This document shows, in pieces, positions 1 through 9,321 of a stretch of 64,000 nucleotides of DNA. This DNA comes from Pseudomonas sp. MM213 (lineage in GTDB: Bacteria > Pseudomonadota > Gammaproteobacteria > Pseudomonadales > Pseudomonadaceae). Positions within the stretch are counted from its first letter, which is position 1. Each line of letters opens with the position of its first letter. The notes under the pieces were generated by a model. The model searched no databases. It was not told the DNA's origin and was given only the letters and a program-made list of their open reading frames with translations. A program made the position numbers and the translations under genes. The DNA is taken from the NCBI RefSeq assembly GCF_020423045.1, contig NZ_CP081943.1, positions 6,200,001 to 6,264,000 on the forward strand. Direction: 5' to 3'.

Positions 1-410
1 TCGCGCGGCTCAGTGACCTTGACCTGCTTGAGCACGCCTTTGGCGTGGTAGTAGGTGAGCGTGCCGTTGGAGACGAAAAATGCGGTGTAGGCGCCGTAGT
101 GGGTCATGACTTCGTTGAGGTAGCGGGTCATCTGGTCGGGGTCGTGTTCGCCGTTGACCACCCAATCACGCATGAAGGTGTCGCGGGACATCATCGAGGA
201 AATCAGGATCGGTCTGACGAGGTCTTTCTGGATTTCCGAGTAGACCGTGTCCGAAGTCAGCGGCAGCTCGGTGTTGACGATGTTGTCGCGGATCGAGGCG
301 CGCGAGGCGTAGTAGCTGAGAAATGACGTGGCGAGAAAACCTGCGCCCAGCAGCGCGATCAGCGTGAGGACCAGCGAACGTTGCGAATACAGCGGCGAGT
401 GAAGCAGCAT
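1..410 (-). CDS. Membrane sensor protein, probable diguanylate cyclase (N-terminal part only)
   Basis: An open frame begins with ATG at 410 and runs off the left edge of the window, so only about 136 N-terminal residues are visible. They show a short cytoplasmic start, one membrane helix at about residues 12-33 and then an extracytoplasmic stretch containing SSMMSRDTFMRDWVVNGE. This resembles the periplasmic sensor part of pseudomonad GGDEF-type membrane proteins. The catalytic domain would lie outside the window, so the enzymatic assignment is an inference from resemblance. The gene is co-oriented with the guanidine operon but separated from it by a REPIN, so it is probably a separate transcription unit. 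Confidence 0.55.
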   Translation of the reverse strand, partial: MLLHSPLYSQRSLVLTLIALLGAGFLATSFLSYYASRASIRDNIVNTELPLTSDTVYSEIQKDLVRPILISSMMSRDTFMRDWVVNGEHDPDQMTRYLNEVMTHYGAYTAFFVSNGTLTYYHAKGVLKQVKVTEPR

Positions 411-529
411 GGCGATTCCGTTGGCAGTGACCCGTTGGGGAGCATTCTAGTGGGACTGCGGGGAAATAACTGCGGGATTTGTGGGGTGAATCGGCGAGGA
501 TCAGGTCTTGTGGTGCCTGTGCTGACGTC

Positions 530-595
530 TTCGCGGGCAAGCCTCGCTCCTACAGGGGATTGCGTAAACCTGTAGGAGCGAGGCTTGCCCGCGAA
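530..595. repeat. REPIN (palindromic REP pair)
   Basis: Two 27-base arms in perfect inverted orientation (530-556 and 569-595) are separated by a 12-base loop. The arm core is GCGGGCAAGCCTCGCTCC. This is the short REP type common in fluorescent pseudomonads. It lies just beyond the stop codon of the allophanate hydrolase gene, where it can act as a 3' end stabiliser or weak terminator of the guanidine operon. Confidence 0.9.
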
Positions 596-603
596 TCGAA
601 AGA

Positions 604-2370
604 TCACCTCAAATCTGTCAGGTACGCACGCCATCCGCCCAAATGACTGATATCCACCGCCCCCTCCAGCCCATACGCCTCACAGATAAACCCACTCTCC
701 CAACGCCCATCCGCCAGTTGCACCTTGCCCAACCCCAGCGGCGCCGGAATCCCGGTCAAAAACGACCCCAACTCACTGCTCGGCAACTCCCAGACCTCCA
801 CCGCAATCGCTACGCCGCCATCCTTCACCCGCACCATCCCCGGACGAAACGGCGGGCCACCGGCCAATGCATGCAGTTGATAGTCCGGCGAACTGAACGT
901 CGTCTCGACCAACGTCGCACCGCGCCGCTTCAACTGCCAGTTCAGTGCCAGCCCATCGAGATGCGCGCCGCACACCACCAACCGTGCACGATCGTTGCGC
1001 GCGACCGTTGCGGGCGCAGGAGAGCGACGCTGAAACGCATCCGCCACACTCAACAAATACTGATCGGTAAACGCCCGGCCAAACACCGTCACGCCCCACG
1101 GCAAACCATTGCCCATGAACCCGCTCGGCACCGCGACGGCGGCGTAATCGAGCAGGTTCATGAAGTTGGTGTAGTAACCCAGTTCCGAATTGCGCAGCAC
1201 CGGCTCAGCCTCAAGCTCTGCCAGTGTGACGGGACGGCCGATGGTTGGCGTGACCACGCAATCGAGTCCTTCCAGCGCTTTGTCGCACAGCGCTTTCAAG
1301 GCTTGCAGCCGATATTGGGCGCGGAAGGTTTGCACACCGTTCACCGCCGGTGCCTTGGCCAGCACCGCACGAATCACCGGCAACACCGCTTGAGGATTTT
1401 GCTCCATCAACTCGCCGGCGACGCTGTAGCGCTCCGCCACCCACGGGCCTTCATACAGCAGGCGCGCCGCTTCAAGGAAAGGCGACAAATCCAGTACCAC
1501 GGCTTCACCGCCCAACGCCTTGAGCCGGTCGATGGCATCGCCGAACAACAGCGGACCTTCAGGGCAACCGAAGAACTCCAGGTCCTGCGCACGCGGTACG
1601 CCGAAGCGAAAGGGGCGCGGTGTGCCGAACGCCGAGCCGTCATTCCACAGCGGATTACGGCGGCTGTATTCGTCCCGTGGATCGAGATGCGCGGTGAGCG
1701 CCAGTAACTGACTGGCTTCCCGAGCCGTCGCGGTAAAGGTCGTGACGCAATCGAGCGTACGACACGCCGGCACCACGCCCGCCGTGGAGATCAACCCCTT
1801 GGTGGCTTTCATCCCCACCAGATTGTTCAACCCCGCCGGCACTCGCCCCGAGCCCGCCGTGTCCGTGCCCAACGAAAAACTCGCCACGCCCAGCGCCACC
1901 GCCAGCGAAGAACCGGCGCTGGAACCGCCCGACGGATATTCCGGCAACACGCTGTTCGGGCACGCGCCATACGGCGAGCGGCTGCCGTTGAGGCCGGTGG
2001 CGAACTGGTCGAGATTGGTCTTGCCCAGCGGAATCGCGCCCAGCGCCAGCAATTGCTCGACGATGGTCGCCGACTGCTGCGGCACATAGGCAAATGCCGG
2101 GCACGCTGCCGTGGTCGGAATGCCCGCCAGATCGATGTTGTCCTTGATCGCGAACGGCACGCCGTACAGCGGCAGGCTGTCGATATCGCGGCCGTCGAGC
2201 GCGGCGAGGTACGGCTCCAGTTCTTCAATGCTGAGCAAATGAATGAACAGGTGATAGTCCGGGTTCAGGGCGGCGGCTTTATCGCGCAGGTTCAGCAGCA
2301 GCTGTCGCGGTGTGATGCTGGCGTCGCGATAAGCGCTGCGCAGGGCGTCGAGTTGCAGATTGATGGTCAT
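604..2370 (-). CDS. atzF: Allophanate hydrolase
   Basis: A 588-residue amidase-signature enzyme that hydrolyses allophanate to ammonia and CO2 in the cytoplasm, the last step of the guanidine/urea carboxylase route. The catalytic elements are visible: Lys76 in FAIKDNID, the glycine/serine-rich loop GGSSAGSS with Ser150/151, and Ser174 in GTDTAGSG. After about residue 440 comes the extra C-terminal domain typical of allophanate hydrolases. The chosen ATG at 2370 follows an AGGAC ribosome site; an in-frame ATG 18 bases earlier is less well placed. The gene starts 25 bases after the carboxylase stop and is the last gene of the operon. Confidence 0.93.
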   Translation of the reverse strand: MTINLQLDALRSAYRDASITPRQLLLNLRDKAAALNPDYHLFIHLLSIEELEPYLAALDGRDIDSLPLYGVPFAIKDNIDLAGIPTTAACPAFAYVPQQSATIVEQLLALGAIPLGKTNLDQFATGLNGSRSPYGACPNSVLPEYPSGGSSAGSSLAVALGVASFSLGTDTAGSGRVPAGLNNLVGMKATKGLISTAGVVPACRTLDCVTTFTATAREASQLLALTAHLDPRDEYSRRNPLWNDGSAFGTPRPFRFGVPRAQDLEFFGCPEGPLLFGDAIDRLKALGGEAVVLDLSPFLEAARLLYEGPWVAERYSVAGELMEQNPQAVLPVIRAVLAKAPAVNGVQTFRAQYRLQALKALCDKALEGLDCVVTPTIGRPVTLAELEAEPVLRNSELGYYTNFMNLLDYAAVAVPSGFMGNGLPWGVTVFGRAFTDQYLLSVADAFQRRSPAPATVARNDRARLVVCGAHLDGLALNWQLKRRGATLVETTFSSPDYQLHALAGGPPFRPGMVRVKDGGVAIAVEVWELPSSELGSFLTGIPAPLGLGKVQLADGRWESGFICEAYGLEGAVDISHLGGWRAYLTDLR

Positions 2371-2395
2371 GAAGTGAGTCCTTTGCAAAATGGGT

Positions 2396-5300
2396 TCAGT
2401 CGAGTTCCAGCACCACGACGCGCTGTCCGGCGCGCACGGCCGAACCCGGTTGCACGCGGATTTCGCGCACCACGCCGGCCATCGGTGCGAGCAGCGGGAT
2501 TTCCATCTTCATCGACTCCAGAATCACCAGCACATCGCCGGCAGCGACGCGGCTGCCGGTCTCCACCTGGACCTGCCAGAGGTTGCCGGCGATGTGGCTG
2601 TCGACGCTCATTTCGCCACTGGCCAACGGTGCGTCTTCGGTCGTTTCCGGGGCCGCTTCCTCACTGTCGAAGTGGGCCTGGCCGCTGGCGATCCAGCGCT
2701 CGCGCTCGGCGTTGAACGCGCCTTTCTGTTGATCCCGAAAAGCTGCAATGCTCGAGGACTCTTTGGTCAGGAACGCCTGGTAGTCCGCGAGGTTCAACTG
2801 GCTGTGTTCGATGTTCAAATCGAAGCGCCCGAGGGGGAAATCCCGACGGATGCGCAGCAGTTCATCGGCGCTCACCGGGTAGAAACGGATCTGGTCGAAG
2901 AAGCGCAGCAACCACGGTTTGCCATCGAACGCGGCGACTTCGCGGTAGCGGTTCCACATCTGCAACGTGCGACCGACGAACTGATAACCGCCGGGGCCTT
3001 CCATGCCGTACACGCACATGTACGCGCCGCCGATGCCCACCGAGTTTTCCGCAGTCCAGGTGCGGGCCGGGTTGTATTTGGTGGTCACCAGACGATGACG
3101 CGGGTCGAGCGGGGTGGCGACCGGCGCACCGAGGTAGACGTCGCCCAGCCCCATCACCAGATAGCTGGCGTCGAACACCGTGCGCTGCACTTCATCGAGG
3201 TTCGGCAGGTCGTTGATGCGGCGGATGAACTCCAGATTGCTCGGGCACCACGGTGCGTCCTTGCGCACGGTGGTCATGTATTTCTCGATCGCCAATTGGC
3301 AGGCCGGATCGTCCCAGGACAGCGGCAGATGCACGATGCGCGACGGCACTTGCAGATCCTTGGCGGCGCACACCGCGTCCCATTCACCGGCGACGATACC
3401 GAGCAGATCGGCCAGCGGCAGTTGCTCGGGTTGGTAGTGCACTTGCAGCGAACGGATGCCGGGTGTGAGGTCGATCACGCCGTGCAGGTGTTTGCTTTCC
3501 AGGGCTTGCATGAGGGCGTGGGCGCGGAAGCGCAGGACGAGGTCCAGTTCCGGTGCGCCGATCTCAAGCAACAGGTGCGTATCCCCCGACAGTCGCGCAA
3601 CCAACCGCGTATCGTCCTGGCCAATCTCCATAACAACAGGCGATACAACCCCCTGTAGGAGCCGGCTTGCTGGCGATGAAGTTGACGCGGTGTCTGTTAG
3701 GGCCCCATCGCCAGCAAGCCGGCTCCTACAAGGGTTCCATTTCAAGGCTAGGTTGCGGGCGGTTTTGAGATCGACGGGAAGGAACTGCACTTTGTCCCCG
3801 GCCTTGAGCTGGCCGAGTTGCCAAAGATCCGCCTCGATCACTGTCACCGGGCACACAAACCCGCCGAGGCTCGGGCCGTCGGGCCCCAGAATCACCGGCA
3901 TGTCCCCGGTGAAATCCACGGCGCCAATCGCATACGGATTGTCGTGGATATTCGACGGGTGCAGCCCCGCCTCACCGCCGTCCGCACGCACCCATTCCGG
4001 CTTCGGCCCGATCAGACGCACGCCGGTGCGGCTGGAGTTGAAATGCACTTCCCACTGAGTCTCGAAAAACGTGCCGATGTAGTTTTCGGTGAAATACTCC
4101 GGTGCGCCATGGGGGCCGTAGATCACCCGGATCTGCCGCACGGCAGGCAGCTCAGCGATTGCAGGCAGTTGCTCACCGACGCTGTGATCGGTCAACGCCG
4201 GCACATGCAACACATCGCCGGCCCGTAATGCGCGACCACCATGGCCGCCAAACTGTCCAAGGGTGAAGGTGCTTTTGCTGCCCAGATAATCGGGCACCTG
4301 CAGCCCGCCGCGCACACACAGATAGCTGCGGGCGCCTGCGCCGCCAATCGTGCCGAGACTCAACGTAGCGCCTGCCGGAATCAACAGCGCCGTGTTCATC
4401 GCCACGGTTTCGCCGTTCAACGTCAGCGGAATCACTGCTCCGGTGACCGCCACCACCGCCTCGCAATTGAAGCGCAGCAACGGCCCGCTCATGGTGATCT
4501 CCAGGGCGGCGGCGCCTTCGTCGTTACCCAGCAAAAGGTTGCCCAATCGCAATGCGCGACTGTCCATCGGCCCTGACGGCGGCACGCCCACGGCCCAGTA
4601 ACCGAGTCGCCCCGGATAGTCTTGAACGCTGGTCTGCGTACCGGCGCTGAGCACTTCAAAAGTGTTGGCCTGATACACCAGGCCTTCGAGGCAACGGGTC
4701 CACGGTTGGCCGCTGGTGAACGGCGCGTCGAGCAAAATCTGCCGCAGGTAATCGCGGTTGGTTTCCACGCCGTAGAGCTGGCTGTCGCCCAGTGCTTGAT
4801 GCAAATCCGCACGCGCTTGTTCGCGGGTCGGCGCCCAGCAGATGACCTTGGCGATCATCGGGTCGAAGTACGGCGGTATCTCGCAACCGGCCTCGACCCA
4901 GGTGTCGATCCGCAGCTGTTTGCCGTCGGCGACAGGGAAATTTACAGCGGTCAGTAAACCTGGGCTTGGCTGAAAATCGCGCCCCGGATCTTCCGCATAA
5001 AGCCGCGCCTGAATCGCATGGCCCTCGGCTTTCAAGCCTTGGCTCAATACGCTCAGCGGCGGCAAATCACCCGCCGCCAGTTCCACCATCCAGCGCACCA
5101 GGTCCACGCCCCACACCTGTTCGGTGACGCCGTGCTCCACCTGCAAACGGGTGTTCACTTCCAGAAAGTAGAAGCGCTGGTCTGCGCTGTCGAACACAAA
5201 TTCCACGGTGCCGGCGCTGCGGTAGTTCACCGCTTTTGCCAGTTTGATCGCCGCCGCGCACAGCTCATCGGCCATGCCGTCGGGCAGGTTCGGCGCCGGG

Positions 5301-6022
5301 GTTTCTTCGAGGACTTTCTGGTTGCGCCGCTGTACCGAACAGTCGCGCACGCCGAGGGCGATCACTTCACCGCGACCGTCGCCGAACACTTGAACTTCCA
5401 GGTGTCGGGCGCGTTGGATGTACTTCTCGATGAACACGCCGGCATCGCTGAAATTGTTTTGGCCGAGGCGTTTTACGGCTTCGAAGGATTCACCCAACTC
5501 GCCAGCGTTGCGGCACACGCGCATGCCGATGCCACCACCACCGGCAGTGCTTTTGAGCATCACCGGGTAGCCGACCTGATCGCCGGCGATCAATGCCGCG
5601 TCGAGGCTGTCGAGCAGCTCGGTGCCTTCGAGCATCGGCACGCCGTGTTGCTTGGCCAGGGCGCGCGCGGTGTGTTTGAGGCCGAACACGCGCAGCTGTT
5701 CTGGCGTCGGGCCGATGAACGCGATATCGGCGGTTTCGCAGGCTTCGGCGAATGCGGCGTTTTCCGAGAGGAAACCGTAGCCGGGATGGATCGCCGTGGC
5801 GCCAGTGGCTTTGGCGATGGCGAGGATTTTATCGACCGCCAGATAGGTGCCGGCGGCGGCGCCTTCTCCAAGGCTGTGGGCTTCATCGGCATGCAGGATG
5901 TGCAGGCTCGCGGCATCGGCTTCGGAATAAACGGCGACGCCTTTGACGTGCAGTTCACGCAAGGTGCGCAGGACGCGGCAGGCAATGGCGCCACGGTTGG
6001 CAATCAGGACTTTTTCGAACAT
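2396..6022 (-). CDS. Biotin-dependent guanidine/urea carboxylase with an internal REPIN
   Basis: A 1208-residue multidomain carboxylase: biotin carboxylase domain (about 1-450), KipA/AHS2-like domain (about 470-760), KipI/AHS1-like domain (about 795-1010) and a C-terminal biotin carrier domain with ESMKME (biotinylated Lys about 1172). The family carboxylates urea or guanidine with ATP and bicarbonate. Homologues in guanidine-I riboswitch operons beside DUF1989 proteins prefer guanidine, making carboxyguanidine, and that context is present here. The start at 6022 (MFEKVLIANRG) has an AGGGG ribosome site. Residues about 764-790 are encoded by a REPIN (3651-3734) that keeps the frame between the two carboxyltransferase domains. 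Usual annotation would be urea carboxylase; the substrate is inferred from context. Confidence 0.9.
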   Translation of the reverse strand: MFEKVLIANRGAIACRVLRTLRELHVKGVAVYSEADAASLHILHADEAHSLGEGAAAGTYLAVDKILAIAKATGATAIHPGYGFLSENAAFAEACETADIAFIGPTPEQLRVFGLKHTARALAKQHGVPMLEGTELLDSLDAALIAGDQVGYPVMLKSTAGGGGIGMRVCRNAGELGESFEAVKRLGQNNFSDAGVFIEKYIQRARHLEVQVFGDGRGEVIALGVRDCSVQRRNQKVLEETPAPNLPDGMADELCAAAIKLAKAVNYRSAGTVEFVFDSADQRFYFLEVNTRLQVEHGVTEQVWGVDLVRWMVELAAGDLPPLSVLSQGLKAEGHAIQARLYAEDPGRDFQPSPGLLTAVNFPVADGKQLRIDTWVEAGCEIPPYFDPMIAKVICWAPTREQARADLHQALGDSQLYGVETNRDYLRQILLDAPFTSGQPWTRCLEGLVYQANTFEVLSAGTQTSVQDYPGRLGYWAVGVPPSGPMDSRALRLGNLLLGNDEGAAALEITMSGPLLRFNCEAVVAVTGAVIPLTLNGETVAMNTALLIPAGATLSLGTIGGAGARSYLCVRGGLQVPDYLGSKSTFTLGQFGGHGGRALRAGDVLHVPALTDHSVGEQLPAIAELPAVRQIRVIYGPHGAPEYFTENYIGTFFETQWEVHFNSSRTGVRLIGPKPEWVRADGGEAGLHPSNIHDNPYAIGAVDFTGDMPVILGPDGPSLGGFVCPVTVIEADLWQLGQLKAGDKVQFLPVDLKTARNLALKWNPCRSRLAGDGALTDTASTSSPASRLLQGVVSPVVMEIGQDDTRLVARLSGDTHLLLEIGAPELDLVLRFRAHALMQALESKHLHGVIDLTPGIRSLQVHYQPEQLPLADLLGIVAGEWDAVCAAKDLQVPSRIVHLPLSWDDPACQLAIEKYMTTVRKDAPWCPSNLEFIRRINDLPNLDEVQRTVFDASYLVMGLGDVYLGAPVATPLDPRHRLVTTKYNPARTWTAENSVGIGGAYMCVYGMEGPGGYQFVGRTLQMWNRYREVAAFDGKPWLLRFFDQIRFYPVSADELLRIRRDFPLGRFDLNIEHSQLNLADYQAFLTKESSSIAAFRDQQKGAFNAERERWIASGQAHFDSEEAAPETTEDAPLASGEMSVDSHIAGNLWQVQVETGSRVAAGDVLVILESMKMEIPLLAPMAGVVREIRVQPGSAVRAGQRVVVLELD
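3651..3734. repeat. REPIN inside the carboxylase coding sequence
   Basis: Left arm 3651-3678 and right arm 3706-3734 are near-perfect inverted copies with core AGCCGGCTTGCTGGCGAT. The element lies wholly inside the carboxylase gene, spans 84 bases as delimited here, and causes no stop or frameshift. It is translated on the minus strand into a linker that reads NPCRSRLAGDGALT and SSPASRLLQG at its two ends. It falls between the KipA-like and KipI-like domains, where an insertion is likely tolerated. Confidence 0.9.
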
Positions 6023-6122
6023 GGCATAACCCCTGGAGGGGATGCGGGCCGTCCCGCAGTTTTTCGTTGGGCGCCGGGGTCGTCCCCGGCGGAAAATCAC
6101 AAGTCTTCAGAACACCGCTGAA

Positions 6123-6229
6123 CCCTGTGGGAGCGAGCCTGCTCGCGATGGTCGTGAACGATTACGCGTAAAACCAGATGCCCCGCGGTGCACTTGGGTT
6201 TTTCGCGAGCAGGCTCGCTCCCACAGGGG
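6123..6229. repeat. REPIN between cgdB and the carboxylase gene
   Basis: Arms 6123-6148 and 6203-6228 are inverted copies with core GGGAGCGAGCCTGCTCGCGA. The element occupies much of the 291-base gap between the stop of the DUF1989 gene (6314) and the start of the carboxylase (6022). The rest of the gap holds no gene. In the transcript this would form a stable stem inside the operon and could change relative expression of the upstream and downstream genes. Confidence 0.88.
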
Positions 6230-6313
6230 GTTAGTGGTGTTCCTGAGGTTTGAGGCACTGCCCGGAACGGGCCTGGCACAAGGCAAACAACCAGCGACGC
6301 AGACGGTTCAGTT

Positions 6314-6955
6314 TCAGTTCCATACCAGCAGCTCCGCAGGCGTAGGGTTGTAGGCATTGCACGGATTATTCAGTTGCGGACAATTGGAAATCAGCACGAT
6401 CACGTCCATCTCCGCTCGCAAATCCACGTACTTGCCCGGCGCCGAAATACCGTCCTCAAACGTCAGCCCGCCATCCGCCGTGACCGGCACGTTCATGAAG
6501 AAGTTGATGTTCGGCCCGATGTCGCCCTTGCCCAGTCGCCCGTCGTGGACGCAGGCGCGCAGGTAGTTGTCGCGGCAGCTGTGCATGTAGCGTTTTTCCA
6601 GGGCGTAGCGCACGGTGTTGCTCTCTTGCGCGCAGGCACCGCCGAGGGTGTCGTGGCGCCCGCAGGTGTCGGCGACGATGGTCAGCATCGGTTTGCCGAG
6701 GTTGGAATAGAGCACGCTGCCGGTGCTCAGGTAGACGCTGTTCTGCCGGCGCAAGGTGCGTTGCACGTCGTAGCGTTCTTTCGGGTTGGCGACGCTGTAG
6801 AACAACGTATCAACCGCCTGATTGCCTTCCAGGTCGAGGATGCGCAGGGTCTGGCCGGCCTTGACCTCCATCAGCCACGGTTCGCCGGCGGGAATGGTGG
6901 CGCGGTAGACCGCTGTTTCTGGATGCTTTTGAGCGGTAGCGATTGCGAGTGACAT
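6314..6955 (-). CDS. cgdB: Carboxyguanidine deiminase subunit B (DUF1989, urea carboxylase-associated protein 2)
   Basis: A 213-residue DUF1989 protein. Family features seen are [19 protein letters not shown] near residues 35-53 and a Cys/His-containing central segment, [16 protein letters not shown], followed by HSCRDN. Homologues in Pseudomonas syringae form a heteromeric carboxyguanidine deiminase with the partner encoded next door. It converts carboxyguanidine to allophanate and ammonia. Older annotations call it urea amidolyase-associated protein 2. Its ATG is 11 bases after the cgdA stop, so the two are surely co-translated. The identification as deiminase rests on family knowledge and on the riboswitch context. 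Confidence 0.88.
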   Translation of the reverse strand: MSLAIATAQKHPETAVYRATIPAGEPWLMEVKAGQTLRILDLEGNQAVDTLFYSVANPKERYDVQRTLRRQNSVYLSTGSVLYSNLGKPMLTIVADTCGRHDTLGGACAQESNTVRYALEKRYMHSCRDNYLRACVHDGRLGKGDIGPNINFFMNVPVTADGGLTFEDGISAPGKYVDLRAEMDVIVLISNCPQLNNPCNAYNPTPAELLVWN

Positions 6956-6966
6956 GGCAGCGATCC

Positions 6967-7692
6967 TCAGGCGAACAGGCGGTCGGTGTTGATGAAGCCG
7001 CGCTCGTTTTCCGGGCGCGAGGTGCGGCAGTGTTCGGCGACACTGGCGTCGGCGTTCATCCAGCTCAGCTTCAACGGTTTTGGTGCATATTCCGGCGACG
7101 GGTCCATCGGATGTTGCAGGGCGGTGAGCACCACCAGCGTGTCCATCGGCGCGTACAACTCGATGTAGTCGCCGGCCCTGGAGTTGCCTTCGACGAAGTG
7201 GAAACGCCCGGCCTCATCGACGTTTACGCGGCTGAACAGGTTGAGGGTCATCAGCAAGTCCGACAGGCCCAAACCCCACTTGCCGAGTTCCACCAACAGG
7301 TTGTCAGTGCCGTTGCGGAAGAAGCCGTTGCGCAGTTCCTGATAGCGGCCCGCGCCGTATTTTTCCGCGACTTCTTCAGCGCACAGCACACCGCCGAGGC
7401 TGTCGCTCCAGCCGCAGGTGTCGGCGGTGATCGCCGCCAGCACGCGGCCCATGTCCGAATACAGGCAATGACCGGTGGTGAGCTTGGCGGTGTGTTGGCA
7501 TTTGAGGCTGTCGGGCAGGTTCAGGCGTTCGGTTTTTTCGTTGGCGTTGAGCAGCGTCAGGCTGACGTTGGCGCCACCGCGCAGGTCGGTCAGGCGCAGC
7601 AATTGGCCGCGCTTCAGGACGAAGGAACGATGGCCGCCGCCGGGGAGCATTTCCTCGGCGAAGGGGGGGAACAGTTGGGTCGAATCAGTCAT
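6967..7692 (-). CDS. cgdA: Carboxyguanidine deiminase subunit A (DUF1989, urea carboxylase-associated protein 1)
   Basis: A 241-residue paralogue of the following gene, with the matching motifs [19 protein letters not shown] and [20 protein letters not shown]. It is the other subunit of the carboxyguanidine deiminase pair known from P. syringae, acting in the cytoplasm between guanidine carboxylase and allophanate hydrolase. The start at 7692 ([10 protein letters not shown]) is preceded by GAGGA; an upstream in-frame ATG at 7749 lies inside the ATPase gene and is rejected. It follows the ATPase stop by 13 bases. Confidence 0.88.
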   Translation of the reverse strand: MTDSTQLFPPFAEEMLPGGGHRSFVLKRGQLLRLTDLRGGANVSLTLLNANEKTERLNLPDSLKCQHTAKLTTGHCLYSDMGRVLAAITADTCGWSDSLGGVLCAEEVAEKYGAGRYQELRNGFFRNGTDNLLVELGKWGLGLSDLLMTLNLFSRVNVDEAGRFHFVEGNSRAGDYIELYAPMDTLVVLTALQHPMDPSPEYAPKPLKLSWMNADASVAEHCRTSRPENERGFINTDRLFA

Positions 7693-7705
7693 GTGCAAAA
7701 TCCTC

Positions 7706-8494
7706 TTAAGCGGTGCGAAGCGCGCCTGCCAGTGTTTCCGGCAAGGCATCGACGGCGGCGCGTGTGGCGCGGCGGTCGCTGTTCAAAGGGATGTCGTAAG
7801 TGATGCGCGCGCCATAGGCGCCGGGGGCGTGCGGGTCGACGCGGACCTTGTCGAACACCAGCAGTCGCGTGCCGAGGCTGAAACCTTCGGACAGGTCGTG
7901 GGTGACCATGAACACCGTCAGTTGCGTCTCGCGCCACAGCTCCAGCAGCATGGCGTGCATGTCTTTGCGGATGCCCGGGTCGAGCGCGCCGAACGGTTCG
8001 TCGAGCAGCAACACCCGCGGTTTCATGATCAGCGCCTGGGCGATGGCCAACCGTTGCTGCATACCGCCGGACAGTTGCGCCGGGTACTTGTCCAGCGAGT
8101 GGCCGAGGCCGACCTTTTGCAGCAGCACCGAGGCCTGTTCGCGGGCGTCTTTTTTGGCGCTGCCGAACAGGCGCCCAAGCAGCGGTGAGCGCGGCAGTTC
8201 GAGGCCGAGGGCGACGTTGTCCAGCACCGTCAGGTGCGGGAACACCGAGTAGCGTTGGAACACCACGCCACGGCTCGAATCCGGTTCGCCGGCCAGCAGT
8301 TGACCGTCCAGCAGAATCTCGCCGCGACTGGCGCGTTCCTGGCCGAGCAACAGGCGCAGGAAGGTCGATTTGCCGCAGCCCGACGCGCCGACCAAGGTGC
8401 AGAACTCACCCTCGTTGACGTTCAGGTTCAAGCCTTCGAGCACCACTTGATCGGCGTATTGCTGCCAGACGTTTTTTACCGTGATGAAGCTCAT
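7706..8494 (-). CDS. ABC transporter ATPase of the guanidine/urea-carboxylase operon
   Basis: A 262-residue NitT/TauT-type ATPase that would power import of the operon's substrate, probably guanidine. Walker A GASGCGKST is at residues 36-44, followed by the signature LSGGMQQRL and Walker B VLLLDEPFGALD. It overlaps the permease gene by four bases (ATGA), so translation is coupled. The C-terminal 60 residues extend beyond the usual nucleotide-binding domain, as in other members of this urea-carboxylase-associated subgroup. Confidence 0.9.
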   Translation of the reverse strand: MSFITVKNVWQQYADQVVLEGLNLNVNEGEFCTLVGASGCGKSTFLRLLLGQERASRGEILLDGQLLAGEPDSSRGVVFQRYSVFPHLTVLDNVALGLELPRSPLLGRLFGSAKKDAREQASVLLQKVGLGHSLDKYPAQLSGGMQQRLAIAQALIMKPRVLLLDEPFGALDPGIRKDMHAMLLELWRETQLTVFMVTHDLSEGFSLGTRLLVFDKVRVDPHAPGAYGARITYDIPLNSDRRATRAAVDALPETLAGALRTA

Positions 8495-9306
8495 GCGCGG
8501 GCTCCTTCATACCAAGGGAACGCACGTTGAGTCAGGCGCTTGAGGCCCCAATCCATCAGCCAGGCGAGCAGGGTGATCCACACCACGTACGGCAGGATCA
8601 CGTCCATCGCCAGGTAACGGCGCACGAGGAAAATCCGGTAGCCGAGGCCGTCGGTGGAAGCGATGGCTTCGGCGGCGATCAGGAACAACCACGCCGAACC
8701 CAGCATCAGCCGCAACGAGATCAGCAGGCGCGGCAGCAATTGCGGGAGCACCACGCGCAGCATCAGCGTCCAGGTCGATGCACCGAGGGTCTGGGCCTTG
8801 ATCAGCAACTCGACCGGTATTTCCCGGGCGCGCTGTTCCAGATCCCGCGCCAGACACGGGGTGATGCCGATGACGATCAGCATCACTTTCGATAACTCCC
8901 CCAGTCCAAAGACGATGAACAGAATCGGCAGGATCGCCAGCGGCGGCACCATCGACAGCACCGTCAGCAACGGCGACAACGGCGCGCCGAACAGCGGCAA
9001 CGTGCCGGCGGCGATGCCCAGGCACAACCCGGCCAACGCGCTGATGCCCAGACCAATGGCCAGGCGCCGCAGGCTGGACGCGGTGTCTTGCCACAGCACG
9101 AATTCACCGGTGCGGCTGTCGGCAGTGAACGCCAGGCGCTTCACTGCGTCGGTCATTTGCACGGCGCTCGGCAACAGCTTGTCGTTAGGGTTGTCCAGCA
9201 GCCGTTCGGCCGAGCCCATGAAGTAGGCGAACAGCACCAGGGCGAACGGCAGGATCACCAACAACAGGCGACTCGGGCGATCCGGGTGACGATTGATCAG
9301 GCGCAT
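8491..9306 (-). CDS. ABC transporter permease of the guanidine/urea-carboxylase operon
   Basis: A 271-residue inner-membrane permease of the binding-protein-dependent (BPD) type. It has an N-terminal helix (about 14-32), a cluster of hydrophobic segments and the coupling loop with the EAA-type motif in the region QTLGASTWTLMLRVVLPQLL. This pattern matches NitT/TauT/SsuC-like permeases. It lies between binding-protein and ATPase genes, 15 bases after the former. The substrate is inferred from the operon (guanidine rather than urea). Confidence 0.9.
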   Translation of the reverse strand: MRLINRHPDRPSRLLLVILPFALVLFAYFMGSAERLLDNPNDKLLPSAVQMTDAVKRLAFTADSRTGEFVLWQDTASSLRRLAIGLGISALAGLCLGIAAGTLPLFGAPLSPLLTVLSMVPPLAILPILFIVFGLGELSKVMLIVIGITPCLARDLEQRAREIPVELLIKAQTLGASTWTLMLRVVLPQLLPRLLISLRLMLGSAWLFLIAAEAIASTDGLGYRIFLVRRYLAMDVILPYVVWITLLAWLMDWGLKRLTQRAFPWYEGARA

Positions 9307-9321
9307 GGCCAGGTCCTCTTG

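Noticed and set aside
773..1707. Long frames antisense to the allophanate hydrolase and other GC-rich genes
   Set aside because: High GC makes long opposite-strand frames common; they lack start signals and protein-like family features and are shadows of the real genes.
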